64,000 bases of DNA, taken from contig NZ_VMSG01000021.1 in the NCBI RefSeq assembly GCF_007713465.1, positions 1-64,000 of the forward strand, in the 5' to 3' direction. A model generated the notes under the pieces. The model saw only the letters and a list, made by a program, of their open reading frames with translations. It was not told the DNA's origin and made no database searches. Every line of letters begins with the position of its first letter. Positions within the stretch are counted from its first letter, which is position 1. A program made the translations under genes and the position numbers. Origin of the DNA: Pseudomonas sp. H3(2019). GTDB lineage: Bacteria > Pseudomonadota > Gammaproteobacteria > Pseudomonadales > Pseudomonadaceae. This document shows positions 34,655 to 43,600 of this stretch, piece by piece.

Positions 34655-35018
34655 ATGCAGCCAACACGCCGTTCTTATTCCATATCCTTCAAGGCTCAAG
34701 TCATTGCCGAATGTGCGCAGACTGACGCCCCGATCGCCAGTATTGCTTTGAGCGATACCCCGCTGCCAACGCAGTTTCCTCGTGCGCTGATCCACCACGA
34801 ACCGGACAACAGCCATTGCCAATGCGGATGCGCCCCCAAACGCATTGGTGAAGATGCCAGCGAAAAGCTCGACTACATGCCCGCCGTAAGTTCTTCGACT
34901 TGCACGCGACCAATAAGAGCAGATCGCCGAAAAAGCGCTGCATTACATCGCCGCACTTTATGAAATAGAGCGCAAAGTCCGCGAACTGGAACCTAACGCT
35001 CGACAACGGATATGGTAG
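34655..35018 (+). pseudogene. Decayed IS66-family remnant: tnpA start fused to tnpC pieces, with a frameshift
   Basis: The open frame from 34655 begins like an IS66 TnpA (MQPTRRSYSISFKAQVIAEC) and after about 32 residues jumps to internal TnpC sequence (LPTQFPRALIHHEPDNSHCQ, GEDASEKLDYMP). At about 34889 it switches again to a later TnpC segment, RKFFDLHATNKS. The frame is then lost near 34920, and the next frame continues the same segment, IAEKALHYIAALYEIERKV, to a TAG at 35018. At least two internal deletions and one single-base deletion are therefore implied. tnpB is absent and no active transposase remains. Confidence 0.78.
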
Positions 35019-35548
35019 GAAAAAGCGACCACGATAGAAAACAGCCCGTAACTATCTTGATAAGGAGAACGTTACTTTCCGGGCGATGAGTCAAAAGTCG
35101 CTGTAACAATTTTTCTCATTCATTAGCCTTTTTTTGAAAGGTTTTTTCACACGCGCATCCTCAGCACCATAGCTCTAGCTCCGCGAGGCCATGGTTGTTG
35201 ATATTAAAGATACTTAAATAAAATCAAATAATTACTTGGATTTTTGCCTGAGATTCAGTGGCGGACGCGGAAAATTTATTTAGAATTTTATTCTATTTAA
35301 ACTATTTTTTATTCCGAAAAGGTATTTGCCGAACAGATTGGATCCATGTTCCATTAAATTGAAATCGTAACAAATTGTTACGTTTTTACCGCATTGCGGT
35401 ACTGCTGCTGGGGCGCTTTGTCGACGGACTGACTACATCCCTCTGATCGACGATATGGTTTTTGCCTGAAAATAATTGATGTTTTTCAGCCGCTTCTGGA
35501 CGGCGTGCAATCAATGGATATGAACTCTAATTATTGAGGCTTGAACCC
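35019..35548. promoter_or_regulatory. AT-rich leader region of the PEPC-like unit with two perfect dyads
   Basis: No gene seen. The A+T content is far above the rest of the window (35281-35340 has 15 G/C in 60 by hand count). Two perfect odd-centred palindromes lie four bases apart: CGTAACAAATTGTTACG at 35366-35382 and TACCGCATTGCGGTA at 35387-35401. A further stem CTGAAAA/TTTTCAG is at 35466-35489. These look like regulator sites or structured leader elements for the gene at 35549. Confidence 0.6.
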
Positions 35549-38233
35549 ATGAGCAGTTTGATCAACTCTATACTTGAAGATTCATCAACCCACTCTTCCA
35601 TCAATTATACCAATCCAGCCTTATTGCATGATGTTTTATGGCGTGCGCTGGAGCAGGTACTGAAGGCGATACCCGACAATTCCGAAGTACCTCATGCCCA
35701 AGTATGTTTACGAATCTATGCGGAAGTAGACACTCTCTCGTACTTGGACAAAGCCGACTCAAAATTGGCGGCATCTTTGGGGAAAGCATTTTTTGAGTCT
35801 CGCTCAACTAAAGACGTTGAGGCGTTCTGGAAGTTGCTGTTAATCAAGCAGCTGTTGTTCGAGCTGTCGGTCAGAAGCGTGGCGACGACCTTGACGGCTC
35901 AAGCTGCTTTCATTCGCCCAGTTCGACCTCTTGATGCTTCCCGTTTCTCCGGTGCATTTACGACTCGAATCAGCCTGGGTCTACTGTGCAAAGAGACAGA
36001 TCAACTCAAGCACTCCGTTGTTCAGTCCTTGCAGAAGCTTGCTCAGCACCTTGAAGATCAAGGCCTGAAAAAACAGTCATTAACCAAGCATTTGTTGATG
36101 GACCTGTATAACGCGGTGTGGTCAGACAGCAACGGCGTCGACATCGAGTCACAAATTTTCTATGCCGACAGCGTGTATGACGTTTTACCCGAGGTCCAGC
36201 AAACACTGGGGCTGGGGGCTACCGACCAATGGCTCAGCTTGTACACCTGGCTGTACGGTGACAAGGATGGTCGCCCATACGATACCAATCAGCACACGGA
36301 AACGCTGGTGATTGCGCTGGAGTCAGCGATACGCAAACGCTACATCGCCGACATCGATCATCTGATTAAAGACAGCGGTGCCAGGCAGCGGCTGGAAGAG
36401 ATTCGATCTCGGCTGGATGAAGCACATCCCCAGGCCTTTACCGATCCCGTACAGTTGATTGAGGCCTTGGGCCGGATTCGGTTCACCCATCCAGCGGCCA
36501 TCGACCGGTTGCTGATTCGAGTACGTGCCTTTGGCTTTCATTATCTGGAGATCGAGTTCCGGGAAAATGCCGAAATGTTCAGCAGCGTGGTCGATGAGAT
36601 CATAGACCACGCATGGCTGGATGCGAGGGGAAATGGACAGTACCAGCACTATCGCGAACTGGATGAGGGCGCAAAAACTGAGTTACTCACCCAGGCACTT
36701 GCGGAACAACAGGCCGCCTCGCCAGCTGTGCTCTGGCAGGAATACCTGCAACGTACAGATGCCATTTATCAGGAGAAGAGCGAGGCCTATAAGGGCCAGG
36801 ATTATATAGCGCTCCAGGAGCAAGATCCTGAATACATCCGTATGTACGACGCCCGCAACGCAATCGAGCGTTTTAAGCTGATCGATACCTACCGCGACCG
36901 TATGAAAATCCACGGTATTGCCGAATACACCTCATCACTCAGCGCCCTGGAAGTCATGTTTTTGATGCATGCCGCGCAGGTGCGAGATGGCATCGATATC
37001 GCCTTGCAACCTGAAGACATTGAGGGGGCTCAAGCCACCTTGCGCCTTGTACACCAACTCTATGAAAACCCGGTCTACCGGAAACACCTGCAAACACGGG
37101 GCAATCGGCAGTACATCACTTTTGGCCCCAGCGATACCGGTAAGCAAGGCGGGAAGGCGATGCACAAACTTAATATGGCTATCGCCAACCAGCACAGGCA
37201 AATCGGTGCCCGCTACGGGATTGATGTGGTGGTCCACGTCATCATGGGCGGTGAGCATGCACGGTGTAACGGAGTCATCGCCGAAACGATGAAAGAATTC
37301 GGTGCCCTTTGGAGCTCGGAGACCCGCTTCATGCTGGCCGGCTGCGCCGAAATGCGTAGCCATTTGCTGACGACCAACCAGGCGGTGAATTTCCTCAGCC
37401 AGTTGTTTTTCATGCATGCAGAACCCGAAATCAGTCCGTCCCAGGATTTGATCTCCTCACAAGTGGAACTGTGGACTCTGGTCGTTCGCCGTTATCAGCA
37501 GATCTTCTTTGAGCACCCGGCGCTACCCGCTTTGCTGCAGGACATGGCGCGTTTCGATGTCGTCCGGGCAACAGCCAAGGGCACCCGTCCGCCATCGAGG
37601 ATTTTCAACATAAAGGTCTTTGAGTCGCGGCCGGATGCCATCCGAGCCATCCCCTGGACACGCGCCTTGCTGGCAAGTGGTTTACACAGCGAATTGATCG
37701 GAGTCGGGCAGTTCGCCAAGCATTCGGCGACTGAACTGCAAACAGCCTTCAATGATGACTATCGTTTCCACAACTATGTCAAAGGCATGGCTTATGCCAT
37801 TGCTCGAACCGATCTGAAATGCGCTTGGCTGACCTTGACCGGCAGCCTGCCCGACAGAGAACACATCCTCAACCTGGCCGAGGAACTCAAAACCGAGACA
37901 GTGGGTACCGCCGAGCAACTGCTGGCCAGCTTGCATGTGGAGGTCATCGAGGGCAAACGTTTTGCTTATAAGGCGCTAACGGGTTCCGAGCCGGATGACC
38001 CGTGGAAAATCGAGGAACTTAGCCTGCTGAACTTATGGCCCGGACTAAAAGCGGAGGTATACCGCCGGGAAAAGAATCTGCGAATTTATCGACTGTTCCT
38101 GATCTATTCGAAAACGAACTGCGAGTTCATAAAGTCCACATCGTTAAATGACTTCTATAGTGGCTTTCTGGCGGCTGCCAATACCGACACCGGGTTGGTA
38201 GACCCTGAGTCCGCCCGACTCTTCACCTGGTAA
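35549..38233 (+). CDS. Divergent phosphoenolpyruvate-carboxylase homologue, probably catalytically altered
   Basis: An 894-residue protein that aligns by eye along most of bacterial PEP carboxylase (PEPC): YGDKDGRP near 231, FRENAEMF, IAEYTSS, GPSDTGKQGG with Lys532 at the position of E. coli Lys546, and IRAIPW with Arg699 at the position of Arg713. The motif TAHPTE, which holds the essential His138 in E. coli, reads TAQAAF here (Gln118). The mobile HGRGGSIGRGG loop reads HVIMGGEHARCNG (563-575). It is therefore doubtful that it carboxylates PEP. The ATG at 35549 has GAGG nine bases upstream; a TTG at 35534 is possible. It starts a three-gene unit with a 2-hydroxyacid dehydrogenase and an RraA-like gene. 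Confidence 0.75.
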   Translation: MSSLINSILEDSSTHSSINYTNPALLHDVLWRALEQVLKAIPDNSEVPHAQVCLRIYAEVDTLSYLDKADSKLAASLGKAFFESRSTKDVEAFWKLLLIKQLLFELSVRSVATTLTAQAAFIRPVRPLDASRFSGAFTTRISLGLLCKETDQLKHSVVQSLQKLAQHLEDQGLKKQSLTKHLLMDLYNAVWSDSNGVDIESQIFYADSVYDVLPEVQQTLGLGATDQWLSLYTWLYGDKDGRPYDTNQHTETLVIALESAIRKRYIADIDHLIKDSGARQRLEEIRSRLDEAHPQAFTDPVQLIEALGRIRFTHPAAIDRLLIRVRAFGFHYLEIEFRENAEMFSSVVDEIIDHAWLDARGNGQYQHYRELDEGAKTELLTQALAEQQAASPAVLWQEYLQRTDAIYQEKSEAYKGQDYIALQEQDPEYIRMYDARNAIERFKLIDTYRDRMKIHGIAEYTSSLSALEVMFLMHAAQVRDGIDIALQPEDIEGAQATLRLVHQLYENPVYRKHLQTRGNRQYITFGPSDTGKQGGKAMHKLNMAIANQHRQIGARYGIDVVVHVIMGGEHARCNGVIAETMKEFGALWSSETRFMLAGCAEMRSHLLTTNQAVNFLSQLFFMHAEPEISPSQDLISSQVELWTLVVRRYQQIFFEHPALPALLQDMARFDVVRATAKGTRPPSRIFNIKVFESRPDAIRAIPWTRALLASGLHSELIGVGQFAKHSATELQTAFNDDYRFHNYVKGMAYAIARTDLKCAWLTLTGSLPDREHILNLAEELKTETVGTAEQLLASLHVEVIEGKRFAYKALTGSEPDDPWKIEELSLLNLWPGLKAEVYRREKNLRIYRLFLIYSKTNCEFIKSTSLNDFYSGFLAAANTDTGLVDPESARLFTW

Positions 38234-38239
38234 GTCTGC

Positions 38240-38272
38240 GACCGATATCCATGGCAACGTGAGGTATCGGTC
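38240..38272 (+). other. Intercistronic hairpin after the PEPC-like gene
   Basis: Arms GACCGATA (38240-38247) and TATCGGTC (38265-38272) pair perfectly across a 17-base loop in the 78-base gap. No T-run follows, so it is more likely an RNA processing or stability element than a terminator. Confidence 0.5.
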
Positions 38273-38311
38273 GTCTTCTCCTGCAGCCACTTGATATAGA
38301 GGACGACGCTA

Positions 38312-39367
38312 ATGGCGTTTCTCACCCTAATACTTGACGCCCCTGGTCCACCATTGCTCTTTGAGGAAATAGACCGGTTCATTGAAATGGATCTGGCGAT
38401 AACCCTCAACCTCCACTACTTCTTCGAAAAGGATTTAATCAAAGATCACTACGGCGCACGGATACATTACGTTGACATCGACTGCCACGATAAATCGGCG
38501 TTTATTGCCGCCGTGGTCAAGGATGGAGGTTATAACGGGTTCAAGACCCGCTTGAATATTTCCCTCGACGCCGAAGTGCTCAACGCCTGCGCCTCGCCTA
38601 TCCTGAACAACCCTTTGCGGGTCATCGCTCAGGCGGGAGTCGGAATTAACCATATTGATGGGCAGGAGGCCGCCCGATGTGGGGTGACGGTACTCAATAC
38701 GCCCGGCTCCAATTCGGTGGCGGTGGCGGAGTACGTGCTGGCCCAAACCTTGTTTTTATCCCGGGATCTCAATCACTACAGTGCCGAAACCCACCAGGGG
38801 CGCTGGTCCAAAGGCAGCCTGGCGCCCAGCCGGGAAATCGGCGAACTCACCCTGGGCTTGGTAGGTACCGGTCGAATCGCTCAGGTGGTGGCCGCCAAAG
38901 CCCGGGCATTAGGCATGAAAGTAATCGCAACCGGTTCGGCACGCTTCAACAAGGAAGCCTCTCTTACCTTGAAACTTGAACGACGGGAAACCCTGGACCA
39001 GCTTCTTCAGGATGCTGATGTGGTGTCCATTCACACCCCGCTTAGCGCCGAAACACGCGGATTGTTTGGTTACGAGCGCTTTGCCCGAATGCGGCAGGGG
39101 TCGATTCTGATCAATACCGCCCGAGGCGGGATCGTCGATGAACACGCACTTGCAACCTTCATGACCCAGTCACCCGGGCACATCAAGGCTGTCGCCATCG
39201 ACACCTTCTGCAAGGAGAAAAATCAATTCGACTCACCTTTGGTAGGCATCGCGAATGCCGTGCTGACACCTCATATAGCCGGCAATACCGATGCCGCGAT
39301 CCGCACGGCGTTCACCGAAATCATCGGCAAGCTTCATGCCTTCATCACGAGCAGCACGCTCCGTTGA
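38312..39367 (+). CDS. D-isomer-specific 2-hydroxyacid dehydrogenase
   Basis: A 351-residue NAD(P)-dependent enzyme of the phosphoglycerate-dehydrogenase/D-lactate-dehydrogenase superfamily, interconverting a D-2-hydroxy acid and a 2-oxo acid. The nucleotide loop is GLVGTGRIA (183-190). The catalytic triad is complete: Arg271 (NTARGGIVDE), Glu302 (DTFCKE) and His321 (LTPHIAGN). The first 80 residues are a divergent substrate domain. The ATG has GAGGA nine bases upstream. Its place between the PEPC-like and RraA-like genes suggests a 2-oxo or 2-hydroxy diacid substrate, which is inference only. Confidence 0.87.
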   Translation: MAFLTLILDAPGPPLLFEEIDRFIEMDLAITLNLHYFFEKDLIKDHYGARIHYVDIDCHDKSAFIAAVVKDGGYNGFKTRLNISLDAEVLNACASPILNNPLRVIAQAGVGINHIDGQEAARCGVTVLNTPGSNSVAVAEYVLAQTLFLSRDLNHYSAETHQGRWSKGSLAPSREIGELTLGLVGTGRIAQVVAAKARALGMKVIATGSARFNKEASLTLKLERRETLDQLLQDADVVSIHTPLSAETRGLFGYERFARMRQGSILINTARGGIVDEHALATFMTQSPGHIKAVAIDTFCKEKNQFDSPLVGIANAVLTPHIAGNTDAAIRTAFTEIIGKLHAFITSSTLR

Positions 39368-39392
39368 ATCTGACTCAAAAGAGGATAACCCC

Positions 39393-40046
39393 ATGCAAAC
39401 CAGTTTTCATGAACGACTGAAAGCCTTGAGTTGCACAGACCTGAGCGATGCCATGGATCGCCTGAAAATTAATGGACAGTGCTGCAACATCATGCCCCTT
39501 AACCGGTGCTTCAGCCTGGTCGGTAAGGCTTGGACACTCCGCTACGGCCCCGTCGGACTGGAAGGCGGAACGGTTGGTGACTATATCGATGACCTTGAAG
39601 AAGGGCAGGTGGTGGTGATCGATAACCAGGGCCGTCTGGATACCACCGTGTGGGGCGACTTGCTGACGTCCACAGCTGCGCGAAAAAAACTAGCGGGTAC
39701 GGTGATCGACGGAGTCTGTCGCGATGTAGACCGGGCCCTGGAGCTGGGCTATCCGATTTTTTCCCGCGGCAATTGGATGCGCACCGGCAAAGACCGGGTG
39801 CGAGTCGAAGCGATTCAGGAGCCGGTGACCCTTGGCGGTGTACGGGTGGAGGCTGGTGACTGGCTCAGGGGAGATGGTGACGGTTTGGTGGTGGTTCCCG
39901 CCAAGCAGCTGGAGCAGGTGCTGAAGGTGGCTGAAGAAATTCACCGTGCCGAAGAGCACATTCGTGCTGCTATCGAGGCGGGTACCCCCTTGCGCCAAGC
40001 CCGTGCAGACTATGGCTACCATGCCCTGCAAACACCTCAAAGCTAG
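39393..40046 (+). CDS. RraA family protein (HMG aldolase/oxaloacetate decarboxylase-like)
   Basis: A 217-residue protein of the RraA/MenG-like fold. The enzyme-type signature is present: WGDLLTSTAARKK followed by GTVIDGVCRD with Arg110-Asp111, the pair that binds substrate and metal in 4-hydroxy-4-methyl-2-oxoglutarate aldolases, which also decarboxylate oxaloacetate. This argues for an aldolase/decarboxylase rather than an RNase E inhibitor. The ATG at 39393 has AAGAGGA nine bases upstream; the frame runs upstream into the dehydrogenase gene. It closes the three-gene unit, 25 bases after the dehydrogenase. Confidence 0.85.
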   Translation: MQTSFHERLKALSCTDLSDAMDRLKINGQCCNIMPLNRCFSLVGKAWTLRYGPVGLEGGTVGDYIDDLEEGQVVVIDNQGRLDTTVWGDLLTSTAARKKLAGTVIDGVCRDVDRALELGYPIFSRGNWMRTGKDRVRVEAIQEPVTLGGVRVEAGDWLRGDGDGLVVVPAKQLEQVLKVAEEIHRAEEHIRAAIEAGTPLRQARADYGYHALQTPQS

Positions 40047-40200
40047 GATAAAAATCACACCGCTGTCCCGGGGGGACAGCGGTGGCTGAAAGCGGCGCTG
40101 GGCGCACAAGTGACACGCCGTAGGGGCGGAACCCTAAGCGGCCGTTACCGCAGGAATGGATATGTACACCTGCAAGAGATGGGTCGGCTGTCAGGCCGCC

Positions 40201-40225
40201 ATCGCGAGCAAGCTCGCTCCCACAG
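40201..40225. repeat. Single REP half
   Basis: ATCGCGAGCAAGCTCGCTCC followed by CACAG is identical to the right arm of the REPIN at 48001-48025, but no complementary left arm is found upstream here. Confidence 0.75.
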
Positions 40226-40261
40226 TGGAACGAGTACTTCAAGTAAATCCCGGGCAATAAA

Positions 40262-40290
40262 AAACCCGCTGAAAACGCTTCAGCGGGTTT
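40262..40290. terminator. Bidirectional terminator
   Basis: Perfect 12-base arms AAACCCGCTGAA and TTCAGCGGGTTT with an AACGC loop. It separates the RraA-like gene from the convergent YqfO-like gene. Confidence 0.88.
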
Positions 40291-40310
40291 CTTGTTAAAG
40301 CGGCGGAAGA

Positions 40311-40622
40311 TCAGAAATCCTCCAACCGCCACACCTCGTAAGCCGGCGTCTCGTAGGGATGACTCTGTTTCAGAGCCGCCACCACAGAACCAATCAACTC
40401 ATCGCTGACCACCAGCTCAACCTTCCATTCCTCTACTTGCTCGACCTGCCCCGCTTCACCAATAAACGGCTGACTGCCGTCCAAAGGCCGAAACTGACCC
40501 AACCCAAGCACCTGCCACGAACAGTGATCATAAGCACCGATCCGCCCACCACCCGCAGCGAACACAGCACCCTTGACCACCTCAACATGACTGGCCGGAA
40601 CAAAAAAACTGAGCTTGTACAC
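40311..40622 (-). CDS. YqfO-like (NIF3-associated, PII/CutA-fold) protein
   Basis: A 103-residue protein with YKLSFFVPASHVEVVKGAVFAAGGG at its start (shown in part), GRIGAYDHCSWQ and a C-terminal SHPYETPAYEVW. This is the small domain found inserted in NIF3/YqfO proteins and also as a stand-alone family. Its role is unknown. The GTG at 40622 fits the family start and lies five bases after the purL stop, so the gene is probably carried on the purL transcript. Confidence 0.78.
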   Translation of the reverse strand: MYKLSFFVPASHVEVVKGAVFAAGGGRIGAYDHCSWQVLGLGQFRPLDGSQPFIGEAGQVEQVEEWKVELVVSDELIGSVVAALKQSHPYETPAYEVWRLEDF

Positions 40623-40627
40623 AGCGC

Positions 40628-43600
40628 TTAGTTCACCCACACACGAGCGTTACGGAACATACGCATCCACGGCGCGTCTTCGTTCCACTCTTCCGAGCGC
40701 CACGAGTTCTGCACGGCGCGGAATACCCGCTCCGGGTGCGGCATCATGATGGTCACGCGACCGTCACGGCTGGTCAAACCGGTGATCCCGCGCGGCGAGC
40801 CGTTCGGGTTGGCCGGGTAGCGTTCGGTAACCTTGCCGTGGTTGTCGACGAAGCGCATCGCCACGCAACCCGACAGATCGGCTTGCAGCAACGCTTCTTC
40901 GCTGGCGAACTCGGCATGACCCTCACCGTGAGCGATGGCGATTGGCATACGCGAACCGGCCATGCCCTGCAGGAAGATCGAGTTCGACTCCTGAACCTGA
41001 ACCATCGCTACACGCGCTTCGAACTGCTCGGAACGGTTACGCACGAAGTGCGGCCAGAACTCGCTGCCCGGGATCAGCTCGTGCAGGTTGGACATCATCT
41101 GGCAACCGTTGCACACACCAAGGGTGAAGCTGTCGGTGCGTTCGAAGAAGCCCTGGAACGCATCGCGTGCACGGCTGTTGAACAGCGCCGATTTCGCCCA
41201 GCCTTCACCGGCACCCAGCACGTCGCCGTAGGAGAAACCACCGCACGCCACCAGACCTTTGAACTCGTTCAGGTCGACACGGCCCGCGAGGATGTCGCTC
41301 ATGTGCACGTCGATCGCGTTGAAACCGGCGCGATCGAACGCTGCGGCCATTTCCACCTGACCGTTGACGCCCTGCTCACGCAGTACGGCAACCTGTGGGC
41401 GAATGCCTTTCTTGATGTAAGGCGCGGCGACGTCCTGGTTCACGTCGTAGCTCAGCTTGACGCTCAGGCCCGGGTTGTCTTCTTCCAGCAGCACGTCGAA
41501 CTCTTGCTCGGCGCAGTCGGCGTTGTCACGCAGACGCTGGATCTGGTAGCTGGTTTCAGCCCACTGACGTTGCAGCAAACCACGCTGACCTTCGAACACG
41601 GTGTCGCCGTTGAAAGTGATGCTGATTTCGCTGTTGTTCATCGGCTGACCGAGCACCGACACGCAGTCGCCCAGACCTGCGGCGCTGAACTGCGCAAGGA
41701 TGTCCGGCGTCGAGTCCTGACGAACCTGGATCACCGCACCCAGTTCTTCGTTGAACAGGATCGCGGCGATGTCGGCAGAAGTTTCTGCCAGACCGTCGAG
41801 GTTCAGGCTCAGGCCGCAGTGGCCGGCAAAGGCCATTTCCACAACGCTGGTCAGCAGACCACCGTCGGAACGGTCGTGGTAAGCCAGCAGGTGACCGTCG
41901 GCGTTGAGGCCCTGGATCACCGCGAAGAAGGCTTTCAGGTCTTCGGCGTCATCGACGTCCGGTGCCTGCTTGCCGAGCTTGCCGTGAACCTGAGCGAGGA
42001 TCGAAGCGCCCATACGGTTCTGGCCACGGCCCAAATCGATCAGGATCAGGTCGGTGGTGCCTTTGTCCATGCGCAGTTGCGGGGTCAGGGTCTGACGGAT
42101 GTCAGTCACTGGCGCGAAACCGGTCACGATCAGGGACATCGGCGAAGTCACAGTCTTGTCGATGCCTTCGTCGTTCCAGCGCGTGGCCATGGACATCGAG
42201 TCCTTGCCCACCGGAATGGTAATGCCCAGCTCCGGGCACAGTTCCATGCCGACCGCTTTGACGGTGTCGTACAGACGCGCGTCTTCACCGGGGTGACCGG
42301 CAGCCGACATCCAGTTCGCCGACAGTTTGATGTCGGAGATCTTGCCGATGCGCGAGGCCGCGATGTTGGTCAGGGTTTCGCCGATGGCCATGCGGCCCGA
42401 CGCCGGAGCGTCCAGCAGTGCCAGCGGAGTACGCTCGCCCATGGCCATGGCTTCACCGGTGTAGACGTCGAAGCTGGTAGCGGTGACGGCAACGTCAGCC
42501 ACCGGAACCTGCCACGGGCCAACCATCTGATCACGGGCAACGAGGCCGGTGATGGTGCGGTCGCCAATGGTGATCAGGAAGCTTTTGCTGGCCACGGCCG
42601 GGTGATGCAGAACGCGTTCGACGCAGTCGGCAATGGCCAGGGTCGACGGATCGAAATCGTCGCCCAGCTCGGTTTCACGAACCGCCGAACGGTGCATGCG
42701 CGGAGCTTTGCCCAGCAGCACTTCGAGTGGCATATCCACCGGGCTGTTGCCGAAATGGCTGTCGGTGACAGTCAGTTGCGGCTCGGCAGTGGCTTCGCCG
42801 ACAACGGCGAACGGGCAACGCTCACGTTCGCAGATTGCCTTGAAGCGTTCGAAGTCGGCCGGGCCGACCGCCAGAACGTAACGTTCCTGGGATTCGTTAC
42901 TCCAGATTTCGTGCGGGGCCATGCCCGGCTCGTCGTTTGGAATGTTGCGCAGTTCGAAGCGGCCACCACGGTCACCGTCGTTGACCAGTTCCGGGAAGGC
43001 GTTGGACAGACCGCCTGCACCCACGTCGTGGATGAAGCTGATCGGGTTCTTGTCGCCCAGTTGCCAGCAACGGTCGATGACTTCCTGGCAACGACGCTCC
43101 ATCTCAGGGTTTTCACGCTGTACGGAAGCAAAGTCCAGGTCCGCCGAGCTGGTGCCGGTGGCCATGGAGGAAGCCGCGCCGCCGCCCAGACCGATCAGCA
43201 TCGCCGGGCCGCCCAGCACGATCAGCTTGGAGCCCACGAGGATTTCGCCTTTCTTGACGTGTTCCTCACGGATGTTGCCCATGCCGCCGGCCAACATGAT
43301 CGGCTTGTGGTAACCGCGCACTTCATCGCCACGCGGGGTGGTGATGGATTGTTCGAAGGTACGGAAGTAACCGGTCAGCGCCGGACGGCCGAATTCGTTG
43401 TTGAATGCGGCGCCGCCCAATGGGCCTTCGATCATGATGTCCAGCGCGGTAACGATGCGCTCGGGTTTGCCGTACGGCACTTCCCATGGCTGTTCGAAGC
43501 CCGGGATTTGCAGGTTGGAGACGGTGAAACCGGTCAAGCCAGCCTTCGGTTTGGCGCCACGACCGGTAGCGCCTTCGTCGCGGATCTCGCCACCGGAACC

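Noticed and set aside
34655..34963. A 102-residue open frame taken as a real gene
   Set aside because: Its parts match separate pieces of IS66 TnpA and TnpC and its tail is a frameshifted read, so it is scored as a pseudogene.
35536..38233. Ordinary housekeeping PEP carboxylase (ppc)
   Set aside because: The essential TAHPTE motif and the glycine-rich loop are altered, and the neighbours are not those of a core ppc gene. It is treated as a divergent homologue.
39393..40046. RraA as regulator of RNase E
   Set aside because: The enzyme-type GxxxxG...Arg-Asp residues and the dehydrogenase context fit an aldolase/decarboxylase better.
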